NCBI GenBank assembly: GCA_000719025.1
Contig: JODP01000014.1
Span: 1 to 64,000, forward strand
Origin: Kineosporia aurantiaca JCM 3230
GTDB taxonomy: Bacteria; Actinomycetota; Actinomycetes; Actinomycetales; Kineosporiaceae
DNA length: 64,000 nucleotides
Direction: 5' to 3'
Shown here: piece by piece, positions 1-8,638 of the stretch
Position numbering within the stretch: position 1 is the stretch's first letter
How the letters are laid out: each line of letters opens with the position of its first letter
Position numbers and translations under genes: made by a program
The notes under the pieces: model-generated
What the model was told of the DNA's origin: nothing
Seen by the model: only the letters and a program-made list of their open reading frames with translations
Databases searched by the model: none

Positions 1-101
1 CCGACGCCCAGTACGTCGAGATCGACGGCGCCCCGCACGGCCTGCTGTGGACGCACACCGACCAGGTCAACTCCGCCCTGCTGAGCTTCGTGCGCGCTTG
101 A
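1..101 (+). CDS. alpha/beta hydrolase, C-terminal end (partial)
   Basis: The window opens inside this gene; codons run from base 3 to a TGA at 99-101. The visible 32 residues contain GAPHGLLWTH, which fits the catalytic-His strand and final helix of non-heme chloroperoxidase/arylesterase-type alpha/beta hydrolases. The nucleophile and acid lie outside the window. It ends at a strong bidirectional terminator shared with the convergent SDR gene. Confidence 0.65.
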   Translation, partial: DAQYVEIDGAPHGLLWTHTDQVNSALLSFVRA

Positions 102-114
102 TCCCTGAATCCCT

Positions 115-158
115 CCGTGATGGGGTGCTTTCGCCGTGGCGAAAGCACCCCATCACGG
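115..158. terminator. bidirectional hairpin terminator
   Basis: A 21-bp perfect inverted repeat (115-135 with 138-158) has only two loop bases. It lies between two convergent genes, so it probably ends both transcripts. There is T-rich sequence after it on the plus strand. Confidence 0.8.
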
Positions 159-171
159 TTTTGCCACCGCC

Positions 172-1053
172 TCAGCGAGCCGGCTGAGCGGCGGTGAAGT
201 GGGGACGCAGGTTGGCGGCGAGGGCCCGGTCGAGCAGTCGGTCGGGCAGGAGCCAGGCGAGGCGGGTGATCATCGCGGCGTCCCGGCCAATGGTGTAGCG
301 AGCACGCGGTTTACGCATGGACACGATCCTGGCGATGCGCTGGGCCGCGTAGTCGGCCGTGACGCCGGCCTTGGTGAAGGCGGCAACGTGAGCCGGAAGG
401 GCTCGCATCAGCGGGCCGTAGAGCCGGTTCTGCTCGGAGGTCAGCGCAGCGGTGACCGCCCGCGCGGCCGCAGTGCCGCGCACGGACATCTCGGTCTTCA
501 CGCCACCCGGCTCGACAATGATCACCGGCACACCCTGCGGCTTCAGCTCCTGACGCAGCGAGTCGCTCATGCCCTCGACGGCGAACTTCACGCCGGCATA
601 GGCGCCGTACCCGGCCATCGCGACCTTGCCGTTGACCGAGCTGATGTTGATCACCCGGCCCTGGCTGCGCCGCAGCGCGGGAAGCAGGGCCTGGGTGACG
701 GCGATGTGCCCGAACAGGTTGACCTCGAACATCCGGCGCCACTGGTCGATCGACAGGATCTCCACCGGCCCCAACTGGCCGATGCCGGCGTTGTTGACCA
801 GGGCTCGCAGCGCTCGCCGGTTCGGGTCGGCCGTGATCCGCGCTGCCAGGGCCTCGATCTGGTCGGCCTGGGTGATGTCCAGGATCACCGGCTCGATCCC
901 GGCACCCCGGATCCGGTCCCCGTCCTCGGCCCGGCGCACTCCGGCCAGCACCTGAAACCCCTGACGGGCCAGTTGCTTCGCGGTGGCGGCTCCCATCCCG
1001 GTCGATGCGCCGGTGACCACCACGAGCTCACTCCGTTCATATGACGTTGTCAT
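172..1053 (-). CDS. SDR family oxidoreductase
   Basis: Classical short-chain dehydrogenase/reductase of 293 residues. It has an N-terminal Rossmann TGASTGMG motif, an NNAG motif and the catalytic Y-x3-K (YAGVK) after a conserved Ser. It should reduce or oxidise a carbonyl/alcohol with NAD(P); the substrate is unknown. I chose the ATG at 1053 because it puts the usual few residues before the nucleotide-binding strand; an in-frame start at 1089 is possible. The gene is divergent from a TetR regulator, and two operator copies lie over its start region, so repression by that TetR protein is likely. Confidence 0.85.
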   Translation of the reverse strand: MTTSYERSELVVVTGASTGMGAATAKQLARQGFQVLAGVRRAEDGDRIRGAGIEPVILDITQADQIEALAARITADPNRRALRALVNNAGIGQLGPVEILSIDQWRRMFEVNLFGHIAVTQALLPALRRSQGRVINISSVNGKVAMAGYGAYAGVKFAVEGMSDSLRQELKPQGVPVIIVEPGGVKTEMSVRGTAAARAVTAALTSEQNRLYGPLMRALPAHVAAFTKAGVTADYAAQRIARIVSMRKPRARYTIGRDAAMITRLAWLLPDRLLDRALAANLRPHFTAAQPAR

Positions 1054-1093
1054 GTGAGTGAGTGTGAAGATTTCATATGACACTGTCAAGTGA
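1037..1093. promoter_or_regulatory. two TetR operator copies
   Basis: Two 21-base near-palindromes at 1037-1057 and 1073-1093 share TCATATGAC and TGTCA plus GTGA at the same spacing, 36 bases start to start. They occupy the whole gap between the divergent SDR and TetR genes and overlap the SDR start codon. They are the likely binding sites for the TetR protein at 1107. Confidence 0.75.
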
Positions 1094-1106
1094 GTAGGCT
1101 GGAGGC

Positions 1107-1700
1107 ATGCCGACCCGGGCCGAGACCGCCGCCGCCACCCGTCGCGCCCTTCTGGAAGCGGCCTCGGACCTGCTCGACGCCGGCGGACCGGAAGCCGTGA
1201 CGCTGCGGGAAGTGGGCAACCGGGCCGGAGTCAGCCGCGGAGCGCCGTACGGTCACTTCGCGGACAAGGAGAGCCTGCTGATCGCGATCGGGGTCCGGGC
1301 CTGGGACGAGATGGGCGATCAGGTCGAGGCTTTGGTCGCCGACCGGGAGCTGTCGCCGAGCGCGAAACTACGCGCCACCCTGGCCGGCACCCTTCAGGTC
1401 GGCCGCACCCGGCCCCACCTCTACCGGCTGATGTTCAGCCGGCCCGCCAGCGACCCGACCGTCCTGGTCCGCGCGGCCGAACGAGCCCAGACGGCCTTTC
1501 TGACGATCGTCGGCGGCCTGGTCGGTGAGCAGGAGGCCCGCCGCTACGGAGCGCTGGTAATGAGCACGGCGAACGGGATCGCCGGGATGGAGGGCAGCGG
1601 ACAGCTCAGCGACCCCAAGTGGGGCACGTCCGGGGACGAACTCGTCGATCTCTTGGTCGCCCTGGTCACCCGGGCGAGCCCACGCGGCCGGGCTGAATAA
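1107..1700 (+). CDS. TetR family transcriptional regulator
   Basis: 197 residues with an N-terminal TetR helix-turn-helix (about residues 10-55; VTLREVGNRAGVSRGAPYGHF) and a divergent ligand-binding half. It probably represses itself and the divergent SDR through the paired 21-base operators at 1037-1093. A GGAGG lies only one base before the ATG, so translation initiation may be unusual or the mRNA nearly leaderless. The inducer cannot be told from sequence. Confidence 0.85.
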   Translation: MPTRAETAAATRRALLEAASDLLDAGGPEAVTLREVGNRAGVSRGAPYGHFADKESLLIAIGVRAWDEMGDQVEALVADRELSPSAKLRATLAGTLQVGRTRPHLYRLMFSRPASDPTVLVRAAERAQTAFLTIVGGLVGEQEARRYGALVMSTANGIAGMEGSGQLSDPKWGTSGDELVDLLVALVTRASPRGRAE

Positions 1701-1702
1701 CC

Positions 1703-2896
1703 CTACGAGTACTCCAGTTCCAGCACCCGCCGCGGCCAGGCCACGAAGGTCGCCGCCAGGCTGAGCGCCCCCAGCACCGCCATCCCCACCAGCACGACCG
1801 TCGGGCTCCAGATCCCGCCCAGGGCCGGAATGATCACCGGCGCCGCGAACCCGACGTAGGTCAGGGCATAGAACACCGCGGTGGCCATGGCCGCGTGCTG
1901 CGGAGGGGCCACTGCCTGAACCAGTTTCAGGCCGCTGACCAGCAGCAGGCCGTACGCCGAGCCCAGGATCAGCGCGGTGACGAACAGCAGCGGCACCCAT
2001 TCGGTCGAAGCCGCGGTTGCCGCCACGAGCATGCCCGCAACGACGGCCGCCATCGCCACCCGGAAGGGCAGGGCGGGCGAGCGCTGGGCCAGACGCTGGG
2101 CCAGGGGCTGGATCAGGATGCCGGTGCCCAGCGTGAGCGCCGCGATCACCCCACTGCCGACGGGCTTGTAGGAACCCAGGGAGACCAGGACCGGCAGGGC
2201 GGCCAGGGACGTGGTGGCGGCGCCGAAGACCCACGGAGCCGTGGACGCGATCGCGCCGAGGAAGAGGCGGCTGGTCAGGAGATCGCGCAGCCCGGCGTCC
2301 ACCAGCTCTTCCGGGACGACCCGTACGGCAGTGCGTTCCGGAGTGCCCCGCAGGAAGAACAGGCCGGCCACGGCCAGCGCCACGTGGATCAGGTAGGCGG
2401 TGGGCCGGGGCGAGGGCAGCCACTGCACGATGATTCCGGACAGCAGGGGTCCGAGGGCGAATCCGCCGGTCAGTGCGGTGGCGGCGCGGCGGGCCCCCGA
2501 GGCGCCGAAGCCGGCCGCATCGGAGAGTTCCTTGATCCAGGCCGTGGCCGGGGCCAGGGCGGCCCCGGCGCTGACCCCGATGATGATCCGCCCGGCCAGA
2601 ATCCCGCCGAAGGCGCTGCCGGAAGCCAGGATCAGCAGGGTTCCGGCTGCGGAGAGGACCAGGCCGGCGGTGAGGGCGAGCCGGCGGCCGAGCCGGTCGG
2701 AGACCTTGGCCATGATCAGCAGGGCCGGGATCAGGCCCAGCGCGTAGGCGCCGTAGAGGCTGGTCACCTGCACCTGGCTGAGGTCGCCGCGGTAGGTCTG
2801 CAGGACGGAGGCGAACATGTTCGCCCCCCAGGCCACCACCAGCACCCCGAACGCCGGGCGTTTCCAGGTCTCCGGGCTCACTGCGTCGCTTGTCAT
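1703..2896 (-). CDS. MFS transporter
   Basis: 397 residues with about 12 hydrophobic segments and the MFS motif-A loop (SDRLGRRLALTAG) between TM2 and TM3. It looks like a Bcr/CmlA- or EmrD-like drug or metabolite exporter of the plasma membrane. It is divergent from a DJ-1/PfpI gene; the shared promoter region holds a palindrome that recurs before the NemR-like gene at 3780, so both are probably induced by the same reactive compound. Its stop lies 2 bases from that of the convergent TetR gene. Confidence 0.85.
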   Translation of the reverse strand: MTSDAVSPETWKRPAFGVLVVAWGANMFASVLQTYRGDLSQVQVTSLYGAYALGLIPALLIMAKVSDRLGRRLALTAGLVLSAAGTLLILASGSAFGGILAGRIIIGVSAGAALAPATAWIKELSDAAGFGASGARRAATALTGGFALGPLLSGIIVQWLPSPRPTAYLIHVALAVAGLFFLRGTPERTAVRVVPEELVDAGLRDLLTSRLFLGAIASTAPWVFGAATTSLAALPVLVSLGSYKPVGSGVIAALTLGTGILIQPLAQRLAQRSPALPFRVAMAAVVAGMLVAATAASTEWVPLLFVTALILGSAYGLLLVSGLKLVQAVAPPQHAAMATAVFYALTYVGFAAPVIIPALGGIWSPTVVLVGMAVLGALSLAATFVAWPRRVLELEYS

Positions 2897-2904
2897 GGCC
2901 TCAG

Positions 2905-2933
2905 ACTAGACAAGAGTAGACCGGTCGTCTAGT
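2905..2933. promoter_or_regulatory. operator shared with the NemR-like regulator
   Basis: ACTAGAC at 2905-2911 and its exact reverse complement at 2927-2933 enclose 15 bases. Within it, 2917-2930 is the reverse complement of the 14-base AGACGACCGGTCTA found at 3746-3759. It lies between the divergent MFS and DJ-1 genes. Confidence 0.75.
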
Positions 2934-2997
2934 TTCATCTCAGGCGGAGCGAACGGCCCGCCGAAATCGATCGACCACCGGATAGGACGTATTCGCC

Positions 2998-3678
2998 ATG
3001 AAGGTTCTTCTCGTTCTGACCTCGCACGACCAGCTCGGCGACACCGGCCGCAAGACCGGGTTCTGGCTGGAGGAGCTGGCCGCGCCGTACTACGAGCTGA
3101 AGCAGGCCGGCGCCGAGATCACGCTCGCCTCGCCCAAGGGTGGGCAGCCCCCGCTGGACCCGAAGAGCAACGAGCCGGACTTCCAGACCGACCAGACCCG
3201 CCGGTTCGAGGCCGACCCCGAGGCGACGGCCGCCCTGGCCGACACCAAGGTGCTCGCCACCGTGAACGCGGCCGACTACGACGCGGTCTTCTACCCCGGC
3301 GGCCACGGTCCGCTGTGGGACCTGGCCGAGGACCAGGACTCGATCAACCTAATCCAGGAGACGCTGCGCTCGGGCAAGCCGGCCGCGCTGGTCTGCCACG
3401 CCCCGGGCGTGCTGCGGCACGTGGTGAACGAGGACGGCACCGCCCTGGTGGCCGGCAAGCAGGTCACCGGCTTCACCAACACCGAGGAGGAGGGCGTCGG
3501 CCTGACCAAGGTTGTGCCCTTCCTGGTCGAGGACATGCTGGTCGCCGCGGGCGGCAACTACTCCAAGGGCCCGGACTGGGGCTCCTACGTGCTGCAGGAC
3601 GGCCTGCTGATCACCGGCCAGAACCCGGGCTCCTCCACGGCCGCTGCCCAGCTGCTGGTCAAGGCCCTGACCCAGTAG
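2998..3678 (+). CDS. DJ-1/PfpI (Hsp31-like) family protein, probable glyoxalase III/deglycase
   Basis: 226 residues of the type-1 glutamine-amidotransferase-like DJ-1/PfpI fold. The nucleophile elbow ALVCHAPG gives Cys133-His134, and Glu25 or Glu26 sits where Hsp31-class proteins have their acidic partner. Family members convert methylglyoxal/glyoxal to hydroxyacids or protect proteins from carbonyl stress. The context supports this: it is next to an exporter and a NemR-like electrophile sensor, with a shared operator. Enzyme activity is inferred, not proven. Confidence 0.8.
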   Translation: MKVLLVLTSHDQLGDTGRKTGFWLEELAAPYYELKQAGAEITLASPKGGQPPLDPKSNEPDFQTDQTRRFEADPEATAALADTKVLATVNAADYDAVFYPGGHGPLWDLAEDQDSINLIQETLRSGKPAALVCHAPGVLRHVVNEDGTALVAGKQVTGFTNTEEEGVGLTKVVPFLVEDMLVAAGGNYSKGPDWGSYVLQDGLLITGQNPGSSTAAAQLLVKALTQ

Positions 3679-3745
3679 TCCGTCCCCCGGTGGGGGTCCT
3701 GCGGGTCTTCGACGAAGGACGCCCCGGACCCCCACGGCGGTCGAG

Positions 3746-3759
3746 AGACGACCGGTCTA
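3746..3759. promoter_or_regulatory. operator before the NemR-like gene
   Basis: AGACGACCGGTCTA lies 20 bases before the regulator's ATG, next to an AAGGAG-type ribosome site. It is the same 14 bases, inverted, as the MFS/DJ-1 operator at 2917-2930, which points to autoregulation plus control of the neighbours. Confidence 0.75.
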
Positions 3760-3779
3760 ATAAGGAGTAGGATGCCCTC

Positions 3780-4373
3780 ATGACACCGAAGCGCGCCGAC
3801 CAGGACACCCGGGTCGTCCTGCTGGAGTCGGCCGAGAAGATCTTCGCCAACAAGGGCTACGCGGGCGTCGGCATCAACGAGGTGCTGGGCAGCGTCGGCG
3901 TCCCCAAAGGCTCCTTCTACCACTACTTCACCTCCAAGGACGCGTTCGGCGAGGCGGTGCTGCGGTACTACTTCGAGCACTACCTGGTCGAGATGGACCA
4001 GATCATGGGCGACACCGGGCTCACCTGGGCCGAGCGCCTGATGGCGTACTGGGACAACTGGCACGCCACCCAGAGCCTGGACGAGTGCCAGGGCCGGTGT
4101 CTGGCGGTGAAGCTGGGCGCCGAGGTCGCGGACATGTCCGAGCCGATGCGCGAGGCCCTCAAGACCGGAACCACCGCGGTGATCGACCGCCTGGAGAAGG
4201 CCCTTCAGGGCGGCGCCGCGGACGGGTCGTTGAAGCTGACGGGCGAGGCCCGGGCGACCGCGCAGTCGCTCTACGAGCTGTGGCTCGGGGCGAGCGTGAT
4301 GGCCAAGGTCAACCGCAATCTTCAGTCGATGGAGAGCGCCACCTTGATCACCCGCCAGCTGCTCGGCCTGTAA
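3780..4373 (+). CDS. nemR: TetR family regulator, NemR-like electrophile sensor
   Basis: 197 residues with the TetR helix-turn-helix (VPKGSFYHYFTSKDAF, residues 41-56). The ligand half resembles E. coli NemR closely: GRCLAVKLGAEVADMSE matches NemR's GCLTVKLSAEVCDLSE, so Cys107 falls on NemR Cys106, and Lys176 falls on Lys175. In NemR that Cys/Lys pair senses hypochlorite and reactive aldehydes. It likely represses itself and the MFS and DJ-1 genes through the repeated 14-base operator. The NemR alignment was made from memory, so orthology remains an inference. Confidence 0.8.
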   Translation: MTPKRADQDTRVVLLESAEKIFANKGYAGVGINEVLGSVGVPKGSFYHYFTSKDAFGEAVLRYYFEHYLVEMDQIMGDTGLTWAERLMAYWDNWHATQSLDECQGRCLAVKLGAEVADMSEPMREALKTGTTAVIDRLEKALQGGAADGSLKLTGEARATAQSLYELWLGASVMAKVNRNLQSMESATLITRQLLGL

Positions 4374-4379
4374 CCGGCC

Positions 4380-5210
4380 TCAGCGCCGCGAGCCTTGTGA
4401 GGCCTGCCAGGCGCCCGGCCGGATTCCGCTCTCCCGCAAGAAGAACGCCGAGAAGTTCGACGCATCGCGGAATCCGAGCCGGTCGGCGCACCGGGCCGCG
4501 GAGAGTCCTTCGTGGGCCAACAGGCGCTTGGCCTCAAGCACAAGGCGCTCGTTGAGATAGGCCTTCGCGCTGCGCCCGGTGGCTGCCTGAGCCGCGCGCG
4601 AGAGCGTTCTCGGCGCGTAACCCAGGGTCTGGGCGTAGAACTCGACGTCGTGGTGACGGCGAAAGCCCTTCTCAACCTGGGCCCGGAACACCTGGAAGAT
4701 CTCGGGCCCGCCCTCGTCCACGGGGGCGGGCGGTTCCAGCCGCAGCAGCAGCGCGGACAGCAGCAGGTTGAGAATGCCGTCGTGACGCCGGGCGTGATCG
4801 AGCTCCAGGCGCAGATGCTTCACCGCGGCCTGGATCAGCGGCCAGGTCGGTTCCGGAGCAATCCAGCAATGAGCAATGGACGCGTCGATCGCCGCTCGCG
4901 CGGGGGGCGTCGGTGCGGTGGGCACGAAGAGCACCAGATCGCCTTCTATCCCGTCGATCTGACCCCAGCGGTGCACCGTACCCGGCGGGATCAGCGTCAC
5001 CGTGCGCGCAGCCAGATCATGGTCGGAGAAGTCCGCGGTGACCGTACCGCTCCCCCGCCGGACGAGTCCCAGCACGAAGAAGTCCCCGCGTTGGGTCAGG
5101 CCCGGGTTCATCCGCCGCAGCGCCGGGAACGACATCACCTCGATCTGGCCCCGGGCCGGATCGGGCGGGCTGTAGCGCTGCTGACGGATCACCTGTCCAC
5201 TATTCACCAT
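4380..5210 (-). CDS. AraC family transcriptional regulator
   Basis: 276 residues. The N-terminal half is a cupin-like sensing domain (IPPGTVHRWGQIDG around residues 95-108). The C-terminal ~100 residues form the double AraC helix-turn-helix (LSAARCADRLGFRDASNFSAFF is the second helix pair). It is divergent from the alpha/beta hydrolase at 5253 with only about 40 bases between them, so it probably activates that gene. The ligand is unknown. Confidence 0.88.
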   Translation of the reverse strand: MVNSGQVIRQQRYSPPDPARGQIEVMSFPALRRMNPGLTQRGDFFVLGLVRRGSGTVTADFSDHDLAARTVTLIPPGTVHRWGQIDGIEGDLVLFVPTAPTPPARAAIDASIAHCWIAPEPTWPLIQAAVKHLRLELDHARRHDGILNLLLSALLLRLEPPAPVDEGGPEIFQVFRAQVEKGFRRHHDVEFYAQTLGYAPRTLSRAAQAATGRSAKAYLNERLVLEAKRLLAHEGLSAARCADRLGFRDASNFSAFFLRESGIRPGAWQASQGSRR

Positions 5211-5252
5211 GCCCGGTCGTGAGCGAGCAATGCTTTTGAGGACGCTGGACGG

Positions 5253-6053
5253 TTGAGTCGATCAGCGACGGCAACCGCCGTCCTGATCCGAGGAGAGACC
5301 GCAGTGTTCTACGACTACCGCCCCGGCACCGGCCCGACGCTGGTCTTCCTGCACTACTGGGGAGGATCCGCCCGCACCTGGGCACCCGTGATCGACCGGC
5401 TCGAGGGCCGCGGCACCCTGAGCATCGACTTCCGGGGCTGGGGTCGCTCCGGCGCCCTGCCCGGCCCCTACACCCTGGAGCAATTCGCCGACGACGTCAC
5501 CGACGTCATCCATCAATCCGGTCTGACCGACTACGTCCTGGTCGGCCATTCGATGGGCGGGAAGGTCGCCCAGCTGGTGGCCGCCCGGCGCCCGAGCGGC
5601 CTGGCCAAGCTCGTACTCGTCGGATCCGGCCCGGCCCTGCCGGCCGACGTGATCACCCCGGACTACCAGGCCGGGCTCTCGCATGCCTATGACAGCGCCG
5701 AAAGTGTCGCGGGTGTGCGCGATCATGTCCTCACCGCCACTGCCCTGGACGATGCGCTGAGTGCTCAGGTGATCGAGGACTCCCTGGCGGGCAGCGCTGC
5801 GGCCCGCGAGGAATGGCCGCTGCGCGGTATCGCGCAGGACATCACCGCCGAGGCCCGCACGATCGACGTGCCCACCCTGGTCCTGGCCGGTGAGCATGAT
5901 CAGGTGGAGCCGGTGGACGTGCTCAAGAACCACCTGATGCCCTACCTCGCCGACGCCTCCTTGGCCGTGATCCCCGGAAGCGGCCACCTGATCCCGCTGG
6001 AGGCCCCGACGCTACTGGCCAGAAGCATCGCGGAGTTCGTGGACCGGCCCTGA
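5253..6053 (+). CDS. alpha/beta hydrolase
   Basis: 266 residues with the oxyanion motif LHYWGG, the nucleophile elbow GHSMGG (Ser100), and the late His in GSGHLIPLE. These are features of small esterases or haloperoxidase-like hydrolases. The listed start is a TTG; a GTG at 5304 has a better ribosome site (AGGAGA 8 bases upstream) and would give 249 residues, so the true start is uncertain. It is divergent from an AraC regulator that probably controls it. The substrate is unknown. Confidence 0.85.
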   Translation: MSRSATATAVLIRGETAVFYDYRPGTGPTLVFLHYWGGSARTWAPVIDRLEGRGTLSIDFRGWGRSGALPGPYTLEQFADDVTDVIHQSGLTDYVLVGHSMGGKVAQLVAARRPSGLAKLVLVGSGPALPADVITPDYQAGLSHAYDSAESVAGVRDHVLTATALDDALSAQVIEDSLAGSAAAREEWPLRGIAQDITAEARTIDVPTLVLAGEHDQVEPVDVLKNHLMPYLADASLAVIPGSGHLIPLEAPTLLARSIAEFVDRP

Positions 6054-6071
6054 TCCCGGATACCGTCAGGC

Positions 6072-6935
6072 ATGGAAACCTCCACACTGGCGCAGGCTCT
6101 GCAGGCGGTGGCGGCCGGGGACACCACCGCCGCCGGGGCCGCGGCCGCGCAGGCCGCCGAGGGCGGAAGCCTGCTCGGGGCCGCTTTGGCCGAGTTCCTC
6201 CAAGCCGAGCAGTCCGAGGGTGTGTACGACGCGCCCGCCGCCTTCGAAGCCTTCATCGAGGGCGGCGGCAACATCCCGCTCTACCGGGCCACCAGCGCCG
6301 CGCTCGCCGGGCTTTACGACCAGCACCGCCCCGCGGCCCTGCTCGACATCGGCTGCGGCAACGGCCGGGCCCTGTTGCCCGCCCTGCACGCCGCCGCCCA
6401 CCAGCCCTCCCGGATCGGCCTGGTTGAACCCTCTGAGGCCCTGCTGTCCACGGCCGTGGCCGGTCTGCCGTCGGCCGAGGTCCAGACCTGGCCCACCACC
6501 ATCCAGGCCTTCCTGGACGACCTGAGCCCGGAATCGCACTGGCCCCTCGCGCAATCCACGTTCGCTCTGCACACCATCCCGCACGACGCGCGGACCGCCG
6601 TCCTGGCCCAGCTCCGTCCTCACGTAAACATGCTGGCCATCGCCGATTTCGACGTTCCCGACCACCCCTCCGGCAGCCTCGAGCAGCTGCGCTTCCTGGC
6701 CGAGACCTACGAGCGTGGCCTGGCCGAGTACGACGCCGACCGCGACCTGGTGGCCCAGGGATTCCTCATGCCGGTGCTGGTCGGGCAACTCCGGCCCGGC
6801 GCCGACCGGGTGACCTGGGAGCAGAGCAAGGAGCTCTGGCGAGAACAGCTGACCGCGGCCGGATATCGCAATCTGACCATAAGTCCCCTGTACGACTACT
6901 GGTCCTCGCCGGCGTTCCTGCTCACGGCGTCCTGA
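6072..6935 (+). CDS. class I SAM-dependent methyltransferase-like protein
   Basis: 287 residues with a SAM-binding LLDIGCGNGRALLPAL motif near residues 90-105. The fold continues with an acidic strand end (VEPSEAL) and a C-terminal extension. It follows the hydrolase by 18 bases and may share its transcript. The substrate is unknown. Confidence 0.8.
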   Translation: METSTLAQALQAVAAGDTTAAGAAAAQAAEGGSLLGAALAEFLQAEQSEGVYDAPAAFEAFIEGGGNIPLYRATSAALAGLYDQHRPAALLDIGCGNGRALLPALHAAAHQPSRIGLVEPSEALLSTAVAGLPSAEVQTWPTTIQAFLDDLSPESHWPLAQSTFALHTIPHDARTAVLAQLRPHVNMLAIADFDVPDHPSGSLEQLRFLAETYERGLAEYDADRDLVAQGFLMPVLVGQLRPGADRVTWEQSKELWREQLTAAGYRNLTISPLYDYWSSPAFLLTAS

Positions 6936-7010
6936 ATTACCCTCCATTCGCCCGGCCGGCTCCACCCACTACGGTGTTGACTGATCCGGACTCGGCAAGG
7001 AGAGGGCACG

Positions 7011-7475
7011 ATGAAGATCGACGACACCCTGGAGACCGCGGTCCGGGAGGGCTTCGCGGCCTCGGTGGACGAGGACCCGGACCGGTTCGACGCCTCGATC
7101 GCGGCCATCCTGGACCGCGGCGACGACTTCACCATCGACGCGTTCCAGCTCACCATCAACGTGGCCTCGGTGATCCTGCAGGACCAGCACGCCGGCCTGA
7201 TCCCCTCACAGGAACGGATCGACGATCTGGCCGCCGATTTCGCCGAGACCCAGGAGGACTGGTCCCTGGTCTCCGCGGAACTGGCCGGCACGTACATGGC
7301 GGCGGCGGTGGGCGACCAGCCGGTGCTGGACGTGATGAAGCCGGGCGATGTGGCCACGACCGGGCTGGCCCTGGGCGGCTGGCTGCTGTCGGCGTTCCTG
7401 CCGGAGGACAAGGACTGGACGGACTACCTGGACGAGGTGCTGGAAGTCCTGGAGGAGTCGCTCGACGAGGACTGA
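7011..7475 (+). CDS. hypothetical acidic protein
   Basis: 154 residues, strongly acidic, with an Asp/Glu-rich C-terminus (DEVLEVLEESLDED) and mostly helical character. There is no signal peptide or membrane segment. An AGGAGAGGG ribosome site precedes the ATG. I do not recognise a family. It is convergent with the 96-residue gene at 7500. Confidence 0.75.
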   Translation: MKIDDTLETAVREGFAASVDEDPDRFDASIAAILDRGDDFTIDAFQLTINVASVILQDQHAGLIPSQERIDDLAADFAETQEDWSLVSAELAGTYMAAAVGDQPVLDVMKPGDVATTGLALGGWLLSAFLPEDKDWTDYLDEVLEVLEESLDED

Positions 7476-7499
7476 GCTCCTCCTCGTCATCGGCGGGGG

Positions 7500-7790
7500 T
7501 CACCCTCGGTCGGCGAACCATCCGAGCAGATCGCCGACGATGGAGTCGGGATCGGTCGTGATCCGAACCTCGTACCATCCGCGGACCTCGTCATGCCGCT
7601 CGACCTGATAGCTGCCGTCGGCCCGCAGCGAGATCACGGCCTCCCAGCCGTTCGGCCGGAACGTCGTGATGGTGACGAAGGTGTTCTCTTCGGGGTCGAG
7701 GTCCTCCAGCAGCATGACGAACGTATCCTCGACCAGATCCTCCACCTGATGGCCGTTCTCGGTGCGCGCCGCGAAGGATCCCGGGACCAC
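7500..7790 (-). CDS. hypothetical protein
   Basis: 96 residues, acidic, with alternating strand-like segments (TFVTITTFRPNGWEAVISLR) followed by DGSYQVERHDEV and a short C-terminal helix. This looks like a small single-domain fold. No family is recognised and no secretion signal is present. It sits downstream of the terminator at 7825-7861 relative to the fasciclin gene, so it is probably transcribed separately. Confidence 0.65.
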   Translation of the reverse strand: MVPGSFAARTENGHQVEDLVEDTFVMLLEDLDPEENTFVTITTFRPNGWEAVISLRADGSYQVERHDEVRGWYEVRITTDPDSIVGDLLGWFADRG

Positions 7791-7824
7791 GTCACCCTCC
7801 TCTTCCCACCGGCGGGAATACCGA

Positions 7825-7861
7825 CGGGAGGTGCGAGTCCCCTCCGGACTCGCACCTCCCG
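7825..7861. terminator. hairpin terminator
   Basis: A 16-bp perfect stem (7825-7840 with 7846-7861) with a 5-base loop follows the fasciclin stop codon on the minus strand. Confidence 0.75.
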
Positions 7862-7875
7862 GTCAAAGGCTCGGT

Positions 7876-8544
7876 CTACTTGGCGTCGGCCGGGCTGAGC
7901 ACCTGGTCGATCAGGTAAACCGTGGCGTTGGCGGTCTTCACGCCGCCGCAGATCACCTTGGCGCCGTTCACCATCAGGTTGTCCCCGGAGCCGGTGACGT
8001 CCACGCTCTTACCCTCGACCGTCTTCTGCATCCCGACCACGTCGCTCGGCGAAAGCTGACCGGGAACCACGTGGTAGGTGAGGATGTCGGTCAGTGTGGC
8101 GCTGTCCTTCTTCAGGGTCGCCAGGGTCTTGGCCGGCACGGCGGCGAAAGCATCGTCCACCGGGGCGAAGACCGTGAAGTCGCCCCCGTTCAGCGTGTCG
8201 ACCAGGTTGACCTTGGGGTTCAGCTTGCCGGAGACGGCCGCGGTCAGGGTCTTCAGCAACGGGTTGTTGCTGGCCGCCGTGGCCACCGGGTCCTGGGCCA
8301 TGCCGGCCACCGAACCGGAGCCGCTGGGGACGGCCTTGGCGTAGGCGGCGCAGCCGGAGCCGACCAGGCCGGAGTCCATTGCTTCGGTGGTCATCGCCGG
8401 GCTGGAGGCGGCGGCCGTGGTCGCCATCGCGCCGGAGCCGGCGGCGTCCGAACTGCTGTCGCTGTCGCTGCCACAGGCGGCCAGACCGGCGGTGGCGGTC
8501 AGGGCAACACCGGCGATGAGGAGCTTGCGGATCGAGGCGTTCAT
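7876..8544 (-). CDS. fasciclin-domain lipoprotein
   Basis: 222 residues starting at the ATG at 8544, which has an AAGGAAGG ribosome site. A lipoprotein signal ends in GLAAC, followed by a Ser/Ala/Thr-rich linker. A FAS1 domain fills the C-terminal ~135 residues (NPKVNLVDTLNGGDFTVFAP, then DILTYHVVPG). It resembles mycobacterial MPT70/MPT83-type surface proteins. It lies just downstream of a membrane molybdopterin oxidoreductase, a pairing often seen in actinobacteria. A role in cell-surface adhesion or redox is inference. Confidence 0.88.
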   Translation of the reverse strand: MNASIRKLLIAGVALTATAGLAACGSDSDSSSDAAGSGAMATTAAASSPAMTTEAMDSGLVGSGCAAYAKAVPSGSGSVAGMAQDPVATAASNNPLLKTLTAAVSGKLNPKVNLVDTLNGGDFTVFAPVDDAFAAVPAKTLATLKKDSATLTDILTYHVVPGQLSPSDVVGMQKTVEGKSVDVTGSGDNLMVNGAKVICGGVKTANATVYLIDQVLSPADAK

Positions 8545-8638
8545 GGGAAATGCCTTCCTTGTACGACGGTGGCTGGTGCTGACTTCACCCGGGGTTCGGG
8601 ACCCGGCGTTGTTTGGATTGGTCTGTGAATAATGTTTT

